DNA of 41,026 nucleotides from Methanobacteriota archaeon. GTDB lineage: Archaea; Thermoplasmatota; Poseidoniia; Poseidoniales; Poseidoniaceae. Within the stretch, counting starts at the first letter, position 1, and every line of letters starts with the position of its first letter. Below, piece by piece: positions 27,201 to 36,621 of the stretch. A program made the position numbers and the translations under genes. The stretch covers positions 1 to 41,026 of the forward strand of contig PAAW01000006.1 of the NCBI GenBank assembly GCA_002699515.1, in the 5' to 3' direction. Below the pieces are notes generated by a model. It did not search any database, had not been told where the DNA came from, and saw only the letters and a program-made list of their open reading frames with translations.

Positions 27201-28798
27201 GCTGCATTAGGCGTAGCCATTGAAGTACCGGTGTATTCCATATAATACTGATTTTCCCAAGAAGATCCACCAGTATCTGTAGCTTCTTGAGATTTACAAG
27301 AGCGAACGTAACCACCAGGTGCCAGAATATCTGGCTTAATCCTATCATCGTCTGTAGGTCCTCTTGATGAACCACTCATGATTGTATTTGGAGCTGAACC
27401 ATAACGACTTTGATGCATACCCACAGTAATTGTATTTTTTGCAGTACTAGGAGAACTTACAGTTCCAGAATTAGGTCCATCATTTCCAGCAGCAAAAACA
27501 ATTGAAAGGCCTTGATAACCATTGTAATAACGATCATAGGTATTTGCTTTATCATCAACATCTTCACTTTCACTAGTATAGGCACCTTGTGCTGCACTTC
27601 CAAAAGAACCCCATGAATTTGAATGAACTCTTGCACCTGCTGAATATGCGTTGCCCAATAATTGAGTTATAGAGGGGGAATAAAAATTACCATTGTCGTC
27701 ATCTTCCATTGCTTGGAAATATAATTCTGCTTGAGGTGCAACCCCAGCGTAACCACCTTGGGTACCATCTCCAAGAACAGTACATGCTACATGTGTGCCA
27801 TGCCCACTCCATTCATCTCCTGTTTTTCCTCCATCATTAACAACATCAATTTTGGAATCTATACGATTTCCAAAATCACCATGGTCATGATCAATTCCTG
27901 TGTCAGCAACTGCAATTAGTTGTCCACTTCCATTAAGTCCATTAGTTGGAAAATAACTAGTAACGGTTGACCATTTCATATGAGTTCTAGAATTATCATT
28001 GAATATTGCAAACTCTGGAGAGATTCGAATCCAAGCCACACCTGAATTTGATAATAAATTAATTAAATTTGAAGTTGATGTTTTCCCATCAAAGCGTCCT
28101 AAATCCCATTTTACAATTTCTTCTAAACTTAATTCTAATATTTTTGTCAAATCAGAGAATAATATATCTCCATTTGTCCCGATAACTTCAATATTCTCAT
28201 GAAAACCATTACTGTCTGCTCTTCTCCAACCATCAATACGAAGCAAAATATCTTCAATTTCTGCATCATTATTTTGATTTAATAATTCAAGCATTACATC
28301 TCCCAAAATTAGTGCAATTGGAATGTCATGTATTGCTTTAATTTCTTCAATTTTTTTAATTTCATCTAGACTAGAACTTGGCCCTTGAACAATATATCCA
28401 CTAGGCCATATGTATTCTCTAATAGTAATTCCTTCAATTTCATTAAGATTATTTCGTGCATCGTTAAGTGGGACTTTCCCATCAACAATAACTAATTTCA
28501 AATCAGATCTAAAATCAGCTAATATTTCAGGAATTTCAACTGTTGGAATGAATTCATATGAGTTAAAGATGCCAATTCTTGTCCAAGCTTCAGTAGCTCT
28601 TTCTTTAATTTCCACTTGATTATGATTGACAACTTCTAAATTATGTAATTGATTAGGATCTACATTGATTATTTCAAATCTTTTTTCAGAACTATCATTT
28701 TCAATAAGTTCATTTTCAATAGGATTTAGTAACGGAGACATACTAGTTAATATCAGAAGTATCAATGAAATGAATACAACTCTTGCGTCTCTGTTCAC
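24242..28798 (-). CDS. subtilisin-like serine protease (S8), secreted, CARDB/NEW repeats, C-terminal TM and cytosolic Pro-rich tail
   Basis: 1518 aa; catalytic motifs IAVADTGIDHDHGDFG (Asp), WSGHGTHVACTVLGDG (His), YTGTSMATPNAAGAAAL (Ser); TM GGMLIIVLLILIITGVGMAVYGI; tail with LPGLPALPPLP and LTPQAKEKMEEYIKQLMATGYPEEKAREHAMKHKEKF. Confidence 0.93.
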   Translation of the reverse strand: MNRDARVVFISLILLILTSMSPLLNPIENELIENDSSEKRFEIINVDPNQLHNLEVVNHNQVEIKERATEAWTRIGIFNSYEFIPTVEIPEILADFRSDLKLVIVDGKVPLNDARNNLNEIEGITIREYIWPSGYIVQGPSSSLDEIKKIEEIKAIHDIPIALILGDVMLELLNQNNDAEIEDILLRIDGWRRADSNGFHENIEVIGTNGDILFSDLTKILELSLEEIVKWDLGRFDGKTSTSNLINLLSNSGVAWIRISPEFAIFNDNSRTHMKWSTVTSYFPTNGLNGSGQLIAVADTGIDHDHGDFGNRIDSKIDVVNDGGKTGDEWSGHGTHVACTVLGDGTQGGYAGVAPQAELYFQAMEDDDNGNFYSPSITQLLGNAYSAGARVHSNSWGSFGSAAQGAYTSESEDVDDKANTYDRYYNGYQGLSIVFAAGNDGPNSGTVSSPSTAKNTITVGMHQSRYGSAPNTIMSGSSRGPTDDDRIKPDILAPGGYVRSCKSQEATDTGGSSWENQYYMEYTGTSMATPNAAGAAALVREYLTEVAQRASPQGALMKAILILGAQDIGTRDIPNNNEGWGRINLQNSIAPSGGRGIWVDDRSTLSNSGTSVEYNINVTSPGSPFKVVLAWSDHMGSRFSSKQLVNDLNLEVEAPDGTTYLGNMFQNGRSVAGGTLEVEADDTNNVEVVLVDNAQTGLWKITVADVQHGGPRSQMFAIAASGVGINDLRPDVIPTPGSLITSNPIPNVGEEVQLSYEIRNIGNTEANDFDVELKIDGTSVDSYELSLGTGAKTVLTWDWTPDSSGVKEISIHADSNDELEETDEINNIYYDTIQVTTPGISLSSGKSIFEWTDSNSNSAVWSVNLTNTAFISTNTTMESNSPIQRNSLLAKQWSVSLSSTSHNLQGQETAQIFVSVSIPPLEFPPEPGYYDIEIIGTDIDNNIEERFIISLYVDNLPFAIMSTSDQVLVSPISPTIFDLKFINGGNSVQGYDLIINSPQYWQANFEEFDSNTIDSGLLSESDEINIPIEIFPPVSLIPAGTILELNILAISQNNPDQMWNKSIDLIVGTYEMINPISNMSIDQVMPDERLDLSFKLMNRGNSIASVTVDAIMPSGWIVLTYTKFFEIQPNSYVDVIIPIQGNGQAESGTYKLIMSTLEGSTFEWFGELDVLYLPEPAIEFLDYQYSNESELDLENGQTLPIGVSFNMRWVISNEGDRDFNPTILLETNNGWDTNCQQIGIVEAALIKIATCEIIIPNTMNAGTIEQLDFILTFEDDYQVNHLSNLTVPQEFKLEWIDVSIPLMEFNVITEVEFEVTNLGNEKISDKLDILVPEGWISTIKDTNWIVLDTGESKRVIVELTPMDVGAFEIIIELQNNKEIAGGETTFNVISEGNEEYNAILKSEGSNGGMLIIVLLILIITGVGMAVYGIPKNNPFNKNQISNLPGLPALPPLPNQINSSIGMPQVPPIFPKANNNILELTPQAKEKMEEYIKQLMATGYPEEKAREHAMKHKEKFLKL

Positions 28799-28847
28799 GT
28801 TACTCCGTCTTCACCACCCTATTCAACGGTTTAGTATAGATGTGGGT

Positions 28848-29429
28848 CTAAATTATTAGCCAGTTCCTAGCAACTTTATTCGAAAACCACTCATATACAT
28901 AATCACCTACAGGATGAGTCCATGTTTTTGTTCTTTGATTGTTTTTCCCATCTTTATAATTAATTGTAATTTTTATTTCGTAATTATCCCAAACAGTTGC
29001 ACCTGGAACGGTTAATTCTAAATCATTACTTGCAACACTAATATGTGCACCAATTTCTTCTCTGTAGAATATTGTATTGTTTAATTCATTACCTTCTTGA
29101 TCTTCAAAAGAAATTTCGACACTTACCTCACTAATTCCCCTACTTCCAACATTGTGTACTTGTGCTAAAATTACATGACCTCCCCCAGATTGCATGTAAA
29201 TAACTTCAACATTTACAGCATCTCTTGGAATTACCCAATAATAAGTTGCAAAAACACTAGAAAAGAGTAATAGTACTACTAAAGATGCTGCTAATAATCT
29301 AACTGGAGATAGCGTTTCTTGAATTGTCTGCAGCATTTCTGCTGCTTGCTCACTTTTTTCTAATTCATCTTTTGTAGCATAAACAGTATCTGAAATTTTG
29401 ATTAATTGAATATCTTCATCATCATTCAT
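28848..29429 (-). CDS. single-TM membrane protein, unknown function
   Basis: 193 aa; cytosolic N-term, TM LLAASLVVLLLFSSVFATYYWVI, predicted external beta domain; 8 nt downstream of the 1550-aa gene. Confidence 0.7.
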   Translation of the reverse strand: MNDDEDIQLIKISDTVYATKDELEKSEQAAEMLQTIQETLSPVRLLAASLVVLLLFSSVFATYYWVIPRDAVNVEVIYMQSGGGHVILAQVHNVGSRGISEVSVEISFEDQEGNELNNTIFYREEIGAHISVASNDLELTVPGATVWDNYEIKITINYKDGKNNQRTKTWTHPVGDYVYEWFSNKVARNWLII

Positions 29430-29437
29430 TTTATCAC

Positions 29438-32400
29438 CTAAAAAATTGTATATAATATTGTTAATATTCCACTTGATATTGGTTCAGGGAAAACAAAATG
29501 AGTTGTGGATGCTCTACCATTTGTTAAAGAATTTAATAATGACAAATCATTTCCAAGTCCATTAATTCCAAATGTAGACGCACTTGGAATAATACCAGTT
29601 ACTTGAGCATCAATCAAGACACCTTTAGCATCCCAAGTAATTCCTCCAAATTCAACTTCTACATCTCCAGTTGCGATTACCTTTCCACCAGTAACGTCAC
29701 TAATTACTCCAATAGGGTATACATTACCAATATAGTATGCATGAACTGTTGCACTACGCAAATTTTCACCTAAGACTTCACTACTATGCAAATATACACC
29801 TGGTTGCACAGGAGTATCAGATTGCCTTAGGTAAAATCGTTTTATTCCATTTGGAAATGAATCAATTTTCATTCCCCAATTTTCAGTATGTTTTATGCTA
29901 GTAGTACTTGGCATATCTTCGGCAAGCATTAGTATGTCTGAACGAGAATTAATTGCTCTTCCTGTTGCATAAATGTATAAATCCATCTCATCTCCATTTG
30001 AAGTATAATCAAGTGTATTCACGCCTTGGAAAGTAGTATCTTCAGTAATATCGAAATTTTTTGACGGGCTTGTAGAGAGATGTACTTCTCCTGGTAAATC
30101 TCTCATAAATGCAGTTGCAGGCCACCAATTACCGTCAACATAACGAGCCATTGAAATCATTAGAGCATCTACTGAATTAATTGCAGAAGTAGTTCCTCCT
30201 GGTGCAGGCACACTAAGATCCAGTTCGAGAATATCTCCAATTGTTGCAGCAAAATTAGCTCTTGGAGGAATATCTACAATTAGAGCATTAAGGCGTTGTT
30301 TGAGGACTTTATCGAGCATTGTAATTTGTGCATATTCAAGCGAGTTTTCAAGTTCAAAACTCATGTCTGTATAGATTCTAGGAACTACCAATGTTGAATC
30401 TGTGGACATATACATCTGAACATTAACATCAGTAGCACGTGTAGTATCAAACCCAGCCAAATTAATATTCAAATCCATGCCCTCTAACCCCTTGACTAAT
30501 ATTACAAAATCACCGTATTTTGGTTTCCAATCAGTCATTTGTAAATCCAAACTCCATTGTGGAATCCCTTCTTCAACGAAGTAAAAATAACTCATTTCCA
30601 TAACTGGAGCAATTTTTGGTAACCAGGCTTTGATATGATAAGACCTTTCATCATGCGCAAATACTCCCGAATCTTTCAATAAATCTAAATCTATATTTTT
30701 TAGTTCTTCAGAATTAATCCATCCATCCCTCATCATTTCAGAAAATTTACCTGGGTCATGGATTTTTTCATCCATTAGTTCAGAAAATCTTTGTTGCTCA
30801 TCTTTTGTAATTATTCCATCATTTAAGATTTCAAGTAATTCAGGTTCTGTGTTGTTTGTAAAATTTAATTTTGTAAGGTTCAGATCTAACATAGTTCTTT
30901 CGATAAATGTTGAAGATAATCCGTGCACCCACTCAGGTTCCTCATCAACATAATCTCCTTTTTCTAGTTCAAGAAGAATATCAAATTCTTCATCAGATTG
31001 TAAATTTAACACCAAACTTGCATTAATATCTCCAGGTTTAGGTCCAAGAAAATCTCTTGTGATGTTCCCTACTAAATCATTGACCCCTGTTCCAAAACCA
31101 ACAAGGCCACCAAGGAAATAAGAAATACCATTAATTCCATTTTGTTCACCAAAATTTGGAAGAATTAACGAATCGCTAGAATCATCTGTAGGGATATCAA
31201 CTTCTAAATTTCCAGGCAATGGAGAAATATGAACAGTTGCATTTAATCCGAGATGTTTATTTTCATAAGAAGTTTCATCAATTAATTTTGCATTAAATGT
31301 AGTTCCCTGCGGCCGAATTAATTTTACATGAGCTAATCCCTCAATTCCATTTGCTCCAGGATCTTCTGGTGAGCGCCAAGAAGCAGTTAGTAGATTACTA
31401 ATTTTTACAGAGAGGCTTGCTTCATCAATATCTCCATCTTGCCAATGATATGCATGATCACCATCAAGAACATAATCTGTTGAAGCATTTGAGATTTGAA
31501 TCGCAATTGAGCCTAAAGGTTCTGAAGAACTATATCCTACTTCATCACCAAGCAATATTTCAAACTCTTTTGGCAAATCTTCTAATTTTAATGCATTTCT
31601 TTGTTTTCCTGCTTCTGCATGGTAGGTCAAACTTGAAATTCCAGTATTTGCTGTATATTGCATAGATTCAGGAGATTGAATAATTGTAAGGTTCCCAGGT
31701 CTTTCTGATAATAATGCAGACTGGAATGCGGAAACATTTACAGAATTAGATTCATGTTCTAGATATGCAAATCTAAATTGGTCTCCTTCTTCCATTTCAA
31801 TTTCTATTGTTCTTATTTCATCATCAACGTCAAATGTATAATGAATATTAGATAATCCAGAAAACTTAGCACTTAAACTAACTCTCGTTAGTGGAGTTAA
31901 ATTACCTAACCTACCAGTTACATAATCTAAATCTGTATCTTTTGTTAACATAAAATGATCTTCTAAAAGTGTTGGATGTGAACTACTGCCAAATAATATT
32001 GTAATTTCTCCTAAATATCTTTCAAATCTATTTTGACGTACACTATTCATCATTTCAATATGGAAATCTCCTCCATTAGAACCTGAAGTTTCTGTTAATG
32101 AATCAGGTATTGTATTTAGAATTGAACCTATATTGATAATTACATCTACGATTGTAATTATTGCTCCATCAAGAAGTTGGCTAAATGCACTTAGGCTAGG
32201 GTCATTCGGTACTTCGGGTTCATCTTCTCCTCCACCTAATTCAAATGAGCCATATAATACAATTACTTCAGGAATATCTGATAGTGTAAAATGAATTCTT
32301 CTATGGTCAGATTCATTTCCATACCTTTGATACCATGAAACATAGTCAAGTTGTTCAACTTTTGTTTTTGAAGCTATTAAAACAAGAGAAGTAGGACTTG

Positions 32401-34090
32401 TAGAACTATGAGGATTCACAGGCAATGTGGCATCATTATTATTCTGTGAATCATCTCTGCTGAAGTTTTTAATTCCTAATATAAAAGATAATCTTGATGG
32501 TCTTTGACCAGGCATATCGACTTCATCATCATATCCGAGCATACTATAAATTCTATCAATCTCATCAGGCTCAAAACTTTGAGAAGGCAATTTTCTAATC
32601 CATCCTATGGCTTCAGTAATATTTCCATAAGTGTCATCTTCTGGAAGATTTGAACGATCTTCAAAGTAATGAATTCTTAAATCTGTTTCTCTTTCTGACC
32701 AGAATTCAATTGTATCCAAACCATCTTCTCCAAGATTATCATTTCTAATGATTAAATCAATCTCTTCAGGTAAGCAATAACGTATGGGGATTGTAGTACA
32801 TGGGGCTGAAGAATTTCCAGTCGGATGGAAAGAAGCATCAATATATGCCATTTCAAGAATAGAAGTTGGATTTTGACCACTTGGATAATGCACATATCCT
32901 AGTCCCACGGAAACACCACAATCTTGTTCTTCACTTGGTAGTGTTCTTTGTTCAGGTGTGTATTCTACCCTACACCTTGCTTGCCCGTCATTAATAATAT
33001 TCAGAGAATATGGAGAAGCTAGCATTGCAAGACTTAATTCAGAACTACCTTCAAAGACACCTAGTAATGTAAGTAATCCACCAGCAGCAGCATCAACAGC
33101 AGAAAGAGTTGTGTCGGTGATATTCAAAGTAACTCTTTCTAATCCCACATTTAATTCAAAATTTTCAGGGCTTTGTGTAAATCTTGAATCAATAGACCAT
33201 ACATAACTTTCACCAAGCTCAGAACCTACTGATAAATCATAGGTAAATCCTTTGAGTAAGGAAACTTCCAAATGATCAATTTCATTCCACATAGAATCGT
33301 CAATATCTAGTGCACGAACTGAATACGTAATTGTTGGTTTTACCCAAAGTTGTGCAGGGACTCCAACAGAAATATCAAAAATACTACCATTATAAGGCCA
33401 TGAGTTTCCAAAATTATCAATGATATCCCATGTTTCTCCTTTTCCAAGTTCTAAATCAGTATTCTCTGGAAATACAGAAATTGTAAGAGTCACTTCAATA
33501 TCTGGCACTTCATCACCATCAATATCTACTTCATTATTGAATGGATTTGGTGGAAAAGCAATTAATTGTCCATAAAAGGAAGCGTTATCAAATAAGATTA
33601 ATCCATCATCATCTTGTAATGTAGAATAATTAGTAATTATGACATAATTATCAATGCCCCAAGGTGCTAATGTTTCCCATAAAGTTGCAGGTAGACCATC
33701 TGGCTTTTGTTGAGGATCTTTTAGCATTTTAAACGGCAGTGGATGATTAGGATTATTTGGAGATGTATCTGTTAAAATTAAATCATTAAGATCTGTAGAA
33801 TTTTCTCCAAATGGCTCATTAATGCCACTTTCCCGAACATTAATACTGTCTAATATTGCTTTTGATGAGATTGGAGCGGCTTCTTGCCCGTCACCTAAAA
33901 AGTTAGTTGACGAAACTTCATGTAGTTTTTCAAGAACACCAAAATCATTTGTTTTTAGCGCACTTGATTCAGCAGTAACTAAGGGTGAAAAACTAGATCC
34001 AATCATTAGAATACAAAATAAAAGAGCAATTTTACCTTTTTTGATTTTCTTAACGCGAGGGAGTTCTACGATAAGCCGAATCCCTTCCAT
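29438..34090 (-). CDS. giant secreted protein, unknown function
   Basis: 1550 aa uninterrupted; signal KIALLFCILMIGSSFSPLVTAES; no clear C-terminal anchor. Confidence 0.75.
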   Translation of the reverse strand: MEGIRLIVELPRVKKIKKGKIALLFCILMIGSSFSPLVTAESSALKTNDFGVLEKLHEVSSTNFLGDGQEAAPISSKAILDSINVRESGINEPFGENSTDLNDLILTDTSPNNPNHPLPFKMLKDPQQKPDGLPATLWETLAPWGIDNYVIITNYSTLQDDDGLILFDNASFYGQLIAFPPNPFNNEVDIDGDEVPDIEVTLTISVFPENTDLELGKGETWDIIDNFGNSWPYNGSIFDISVGVPAQLWVKPTITYSVRALDIDDSMWNEIDHLEVSLLKGFTYDLSVGSELGESYVWSIDSRFTQSPENFELNVGLERVTLNITDTTLSAVDAAAGGLLTLLGVFEGSSELSLAMLASPYSLNIINDGQARCRVEYTPEQRTLPSEEQDCGVSVGLGYVHYPSGQNPTSILEMAYIDASFHPTGNSSAPCTTIPIRYCLPEEIDLIIRNDNLGEDGLDTIEFWSERETDLRIHYFEDRSNLPEDDTYGNITEAIGWIRKLPSQSFEPDEIDRIYSMLGYDDEVDMPGQRPSRLSFILGIKNFSRDDSQNNNDATLPVNPHSSTSPTSLVLIASKTKVEQLDYVSWYQRYGNESDHRRIHFTLSDIPEVIVLYGSFELGGGEDEPEVPNDPSLSAFSQLLDGAIITIVDVIINIGSILNTIPDSLTETSGSNGGDFHIEMMNSVRQNRFERYLGEITILFGSSSHPTLLEDHFMLTKDTDLDYVTGRLGNLTPLTRVSLSAKFSGLSNIHYTFDVDDEIRTIEIEMEEGDQFRFAYLEHESNSVNVSAFQSALLSERPGNLTIIQSPESMQYTANTGISSLTYHAEAGKQRNALKLEDLPKEFEILLGDEVGYSSSEPLGSIAIQISNASTDYVLDGDHAYHWQDGDIDEASLSVKISNLLTASWRSPEDPGANGIEGLAHVKLIRPQGTTFNAKLIDETSYENKHLGLNATVHISPLPGNLEVDIPTDDSSDSLILPNFGEQNGINGISYFLGGLVGFGTGVNDLVGNITRDFLGPKPGDINASLVLNLQSDEEFDILLELEKGDYVDEEPEWVHGLSSTFIERTMLDLNLTKLNFTNNTEPELLEILNDGIITKDEQQRFSELMDEKIHDPGKFSEMMRDGWINSEELKNIDLDLLKDSGVFAHDERSYHIKAWLPKIAPVMEMSYFYFVEEGIPQWSLDLQMTDWKPKYGDFVILVKGLEGMDLNINLAGFDTTRATDVNVQMYMSTDSTLVVPRIYTDMSFELENSLEYAQITMLDKVLKQRLNALIVDIPPRANFAATIGDILELDLSVPAPGGTTSAINSVDALMISMARYVDGNWWPATAFMRDLPGEVHLSTSPSKNFDITEDTTFQGVNTLDYTSNGDEMDLYIYATGRAINSRSDILMLAEDMPSTTSIKHTENWGMKIDSFPNGIKRFYLRQSDTPVQPGVYLHSSEVLGENLRSATVHAYYIGNVYPIGVISDVTGGKVIATGDVEVEFGGITWDAKGVLIDAQVTGIIPSASTFGINGLGNDLSLLNSLTNGRASTTHFVFPEPISSGILTILYTIF

Positions 34091-34167
34091 AAAAGAGGCA
34101 GGCTATGACCTTCCTCATTTATGATTGCCCTTTATGAGTACTATAATTAGTGAATTTAATACAAAAA

Positions 34168-36534
34168 CTAAATGTCAATGTCTCCATCATCATTTTTATT
34201 TAATTTCTCAGGTAATGGCGGTAAATCAATCTTTAAACTTCCCTTTTTCTGACCCGAAGGTTTGGAAATTGAATCCATTCCTGGAATTTCCATTTTCATA
34301 CCAGTGCTTTTCTTTTGATTTCCATCTAATTTCTTTTCCACTCCTTTTTCGTGATTATTAGATTGTTTCATTTCATTCAAGAAAGATAGGTCATCATCAA
34401 TTTCTTTTGACGCTTCAGGTTTGGGGTCATCTTCTTCAATTAGAGCATCAAGCATATCATTTCCTAAATTATTATTCATCGGTTGTTGATTTTGTTGAGG
34501 TATGCCAGCCATTTGGTGATAATTTATTTGTTGAGTTTGTGGTCTACTCCATTGTTGTTCAGTGTTTCCAACATTTGCAACATTTGCCAAGTCATGTTGT
34601 TCATTACCATATAGTTCTTGAGATAGTTCCTGTCTTTGAAGTTCTGCCTGTTCTTCAGGAGTAAGATTTTTCCCTTCTGATTCTATTTGTGAAATCCTTT
34701 GTTGAATATTATTCCATCCAACATACCCAAGACCAGCCAAAATTGCAAGTAAGATTAATCCACCAAAAAGATAAATTTTTGAAGATGTTTCAGGGGCAAT
34801 AGCTTGGGAAACAGCAACAGAATGGGTTAATTCCAATTTTCTATTTTCCGAATTAACTACCTGTACCATTACAGTATATACTCCTGGAGATGAGTATGAA
34901 TAACTCATAACAGCCTCATTTGTTGATGTATCATAAGCCCCCAGAATCCAATCATTTCTCTTATTTCCATCATTATCACTATCTGTGCTTAAATCAATAT
35001 CCCATCTGTAAATTAAATTAGAATCTTCAGGATCATTTGCTTTAATACCAAATTTTAATGGAGTATTTTGAACAAGGTTATCTTCAGGCCAAGTAACAGA
35101 AATAAGTTCTGGGCTAGTAGCATCAACGATTGTAAAAACAATACTGGAACTTACAATATTTCCAGACATGTCTTTAATTCTAACAGTTAGATTGTGTGAT
35201 CCTAATTCCGTTGTTGTAACTTCAAAAACAAAGTCATCTCCATCAATATTTAGGTCTAAATTAGAATCTAAAAACCAATCAATAGTTTCAATTTCGTGAT
35301 TATCAAAACAGTCGCATGTTAGTGTTAATATGGAATTTTGTTCAATAAATGCGCCTTCTGTAATTCCAGTGACTTTTAGTATTGGATTAATATTATCTAT
35401 GACGGTAATTGAAATAGATTTAGATTTTGTTTCTCCATCAATTCTTATAATTTCTAACATTACAGAATATTCACCTGGAGAATCCCATTTTGCATTTGCA
35501 TTTAGTCCCTCAATGATACCAATACCCTGAATATCCCAACTAATACTATCAATTTGACTCCATCTATTTGGAGTATTAGAAGCATCTAATTCAAGAGAAT
35601 CTTCTAATAGAATTTCAGTTGAATTATGTGATAAAATATCTATTATTGGATTTAATATCGGGTTAACTAACATTTTTAGTGTGCTTGCCATTTTTGAATT
35701 CCCCTTATTTACAACTAAAAGATTCAATGGGAGATTTGTATGTTCTGTCGTCACATTCCAATTAAATTGATTGTCATTAACTCCAGAAATTTCTAATTTT
35801 GAATTAACAGAATCACAATTTGATAAACCAGAATTTTCTTCAATAAAGCACGCTTCTCCAGTTCCAAATAATTGATTTGATTCAAGAGTAATTACATCTC
35901 CTTCATCAAAATAAAACGGTTGATTATTTAAAATTACATTTTCGAGATTATTTTCTAATTGTACAATAGACTCAAAAGGTTTCCAAATCCATGGATCATT
36001 ATTATATGAAATCTCAATTGCAATAGATACAGAATTTCCTCCACCTGCTCCTCTTCCTTCATCTGCAGGGTGGCGCATATTATCTAACACAATAACAAAG
36101 TCATCACTAGAGGGTATAGACCATGTAAACTCAACATCACCAGTTAGATTTTCAATACTTGGATTGTTTTCAATTAGATAAGAGCCACTTAAAGGATTTA
36201 TGTGGTATTTTTGTTCATTCAAATAACTATAATATACGCCAGAATCCATGACTAAGGAATCGATTGCATATGAAGAGTTTCCACTAATGATGAAATTTAG
36301 TACTTCATCTCCATTATTTCCTTGTAATATTAGTGCTACACAATCATCATCATTTACTGAGAAAGCAGCATCTAAGTCAAAACTTTGATTGAGAGAATAA
36401 GTATACTCTGAACATTCAAATGAAGATCTAGCATTGGTATTTTTGTTATCAAATTCAGAATCCAAGTGCTGGGGAATAGTTGGAGTAATGAATAATGCGA
36501 TTATAGTTAGCACTACCCAAAACTGTCTTCCCAT
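34168..36534 (-). CDS. membrane-anchored surface protein with PKD-like repeats and Gln/Pro-rich cytosolic tail
   Basis: 788 aa; signal FWVVLTIIALFITPTIP; PKD-like segments (WDSPGEYSVMLEI, YSSPGVYTVMVQVVN); TM IYLFGGLILLAILAGLGYVGW; low-complexity tail. Confidence 0.78.
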   Translation of the reverse strand: MGRQFWVVLTIIALFITPTIPQHLDSEFDNKNTNARSSFECSEYTYSLNQSFDLDAAFSVNDDDCVALILQGNNGDEVLNFIISGNSSYAIDSLVMDSGVYYSYLNEQKYHINPLSGSYLIENNPSIENLTGDVEFTWSIPSSDDFVIVLDNMRHPADEGRGAGGGNSVSIAIEISYNNDPWIWKPFESIVQLENNLENVILNNQPFYFDEGDVITLESNQLFGTGEACFIEENSGLSNCDSVNSKLEISGVNDNQFNWNVTTEHTNLPLNLLVVNKGNSKMASTLKMLVNPILNPIIDILSHNSTEILLEDSLELDASNTPNRWSQIDSISWDIQGIGIIEGLNANAKWDSPGEYSVMLEIIRIDGETKSKSISITVIDNINPILKVTGITEGAFIEQNSILTLTCDCFDNHEIETIDWFLDSNLDLNIDGDDFVFEVTTTELGSHNLTVRIKDMSGNIVSSSIVFTIVDATSPELISVTWPEDNLVQNTPLKFGIKANDPEDSNLIYRWDIDLSTDSDNDGNKRNDWILGAYDTSTNEAVMSYSYSSPGVYTVMVQVVNSENRKLELTHSVAVSQAIAPETSSKIYLFGGLILLAILAGLGYVGWNNIQQRISQIESEGKNLTPEEQAELQRQELSQELYGNEQHDLANVANVGNTEQQWSRPQTQQINYHQMAGIPQQNQQPMNNNLGNDMLDALIEEDDPKPEASKEIDDDLSFLNEMKQSNNHEKGVEKKLDGNQKKSTGMKMEIPGMDSISKPSGQKKGSLKIDLPPLPEKLNKNDDGDIDI

Positions 36535-36621
36535 ATCCTACGGTCTTCTGACAACTTCAAGAAACTTGTCTCATTTTGTTCCACATCTATTCATCAATCT
36601 CATAAGCCAACTTTACTTGTA

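Noticed and set aside
27184-27375. Minus-strand 63-aa ORF in an alternative frame within the S8 protease
   Set aside because: Overlaps the catalytic Ser region in another frame; no independent evidence.
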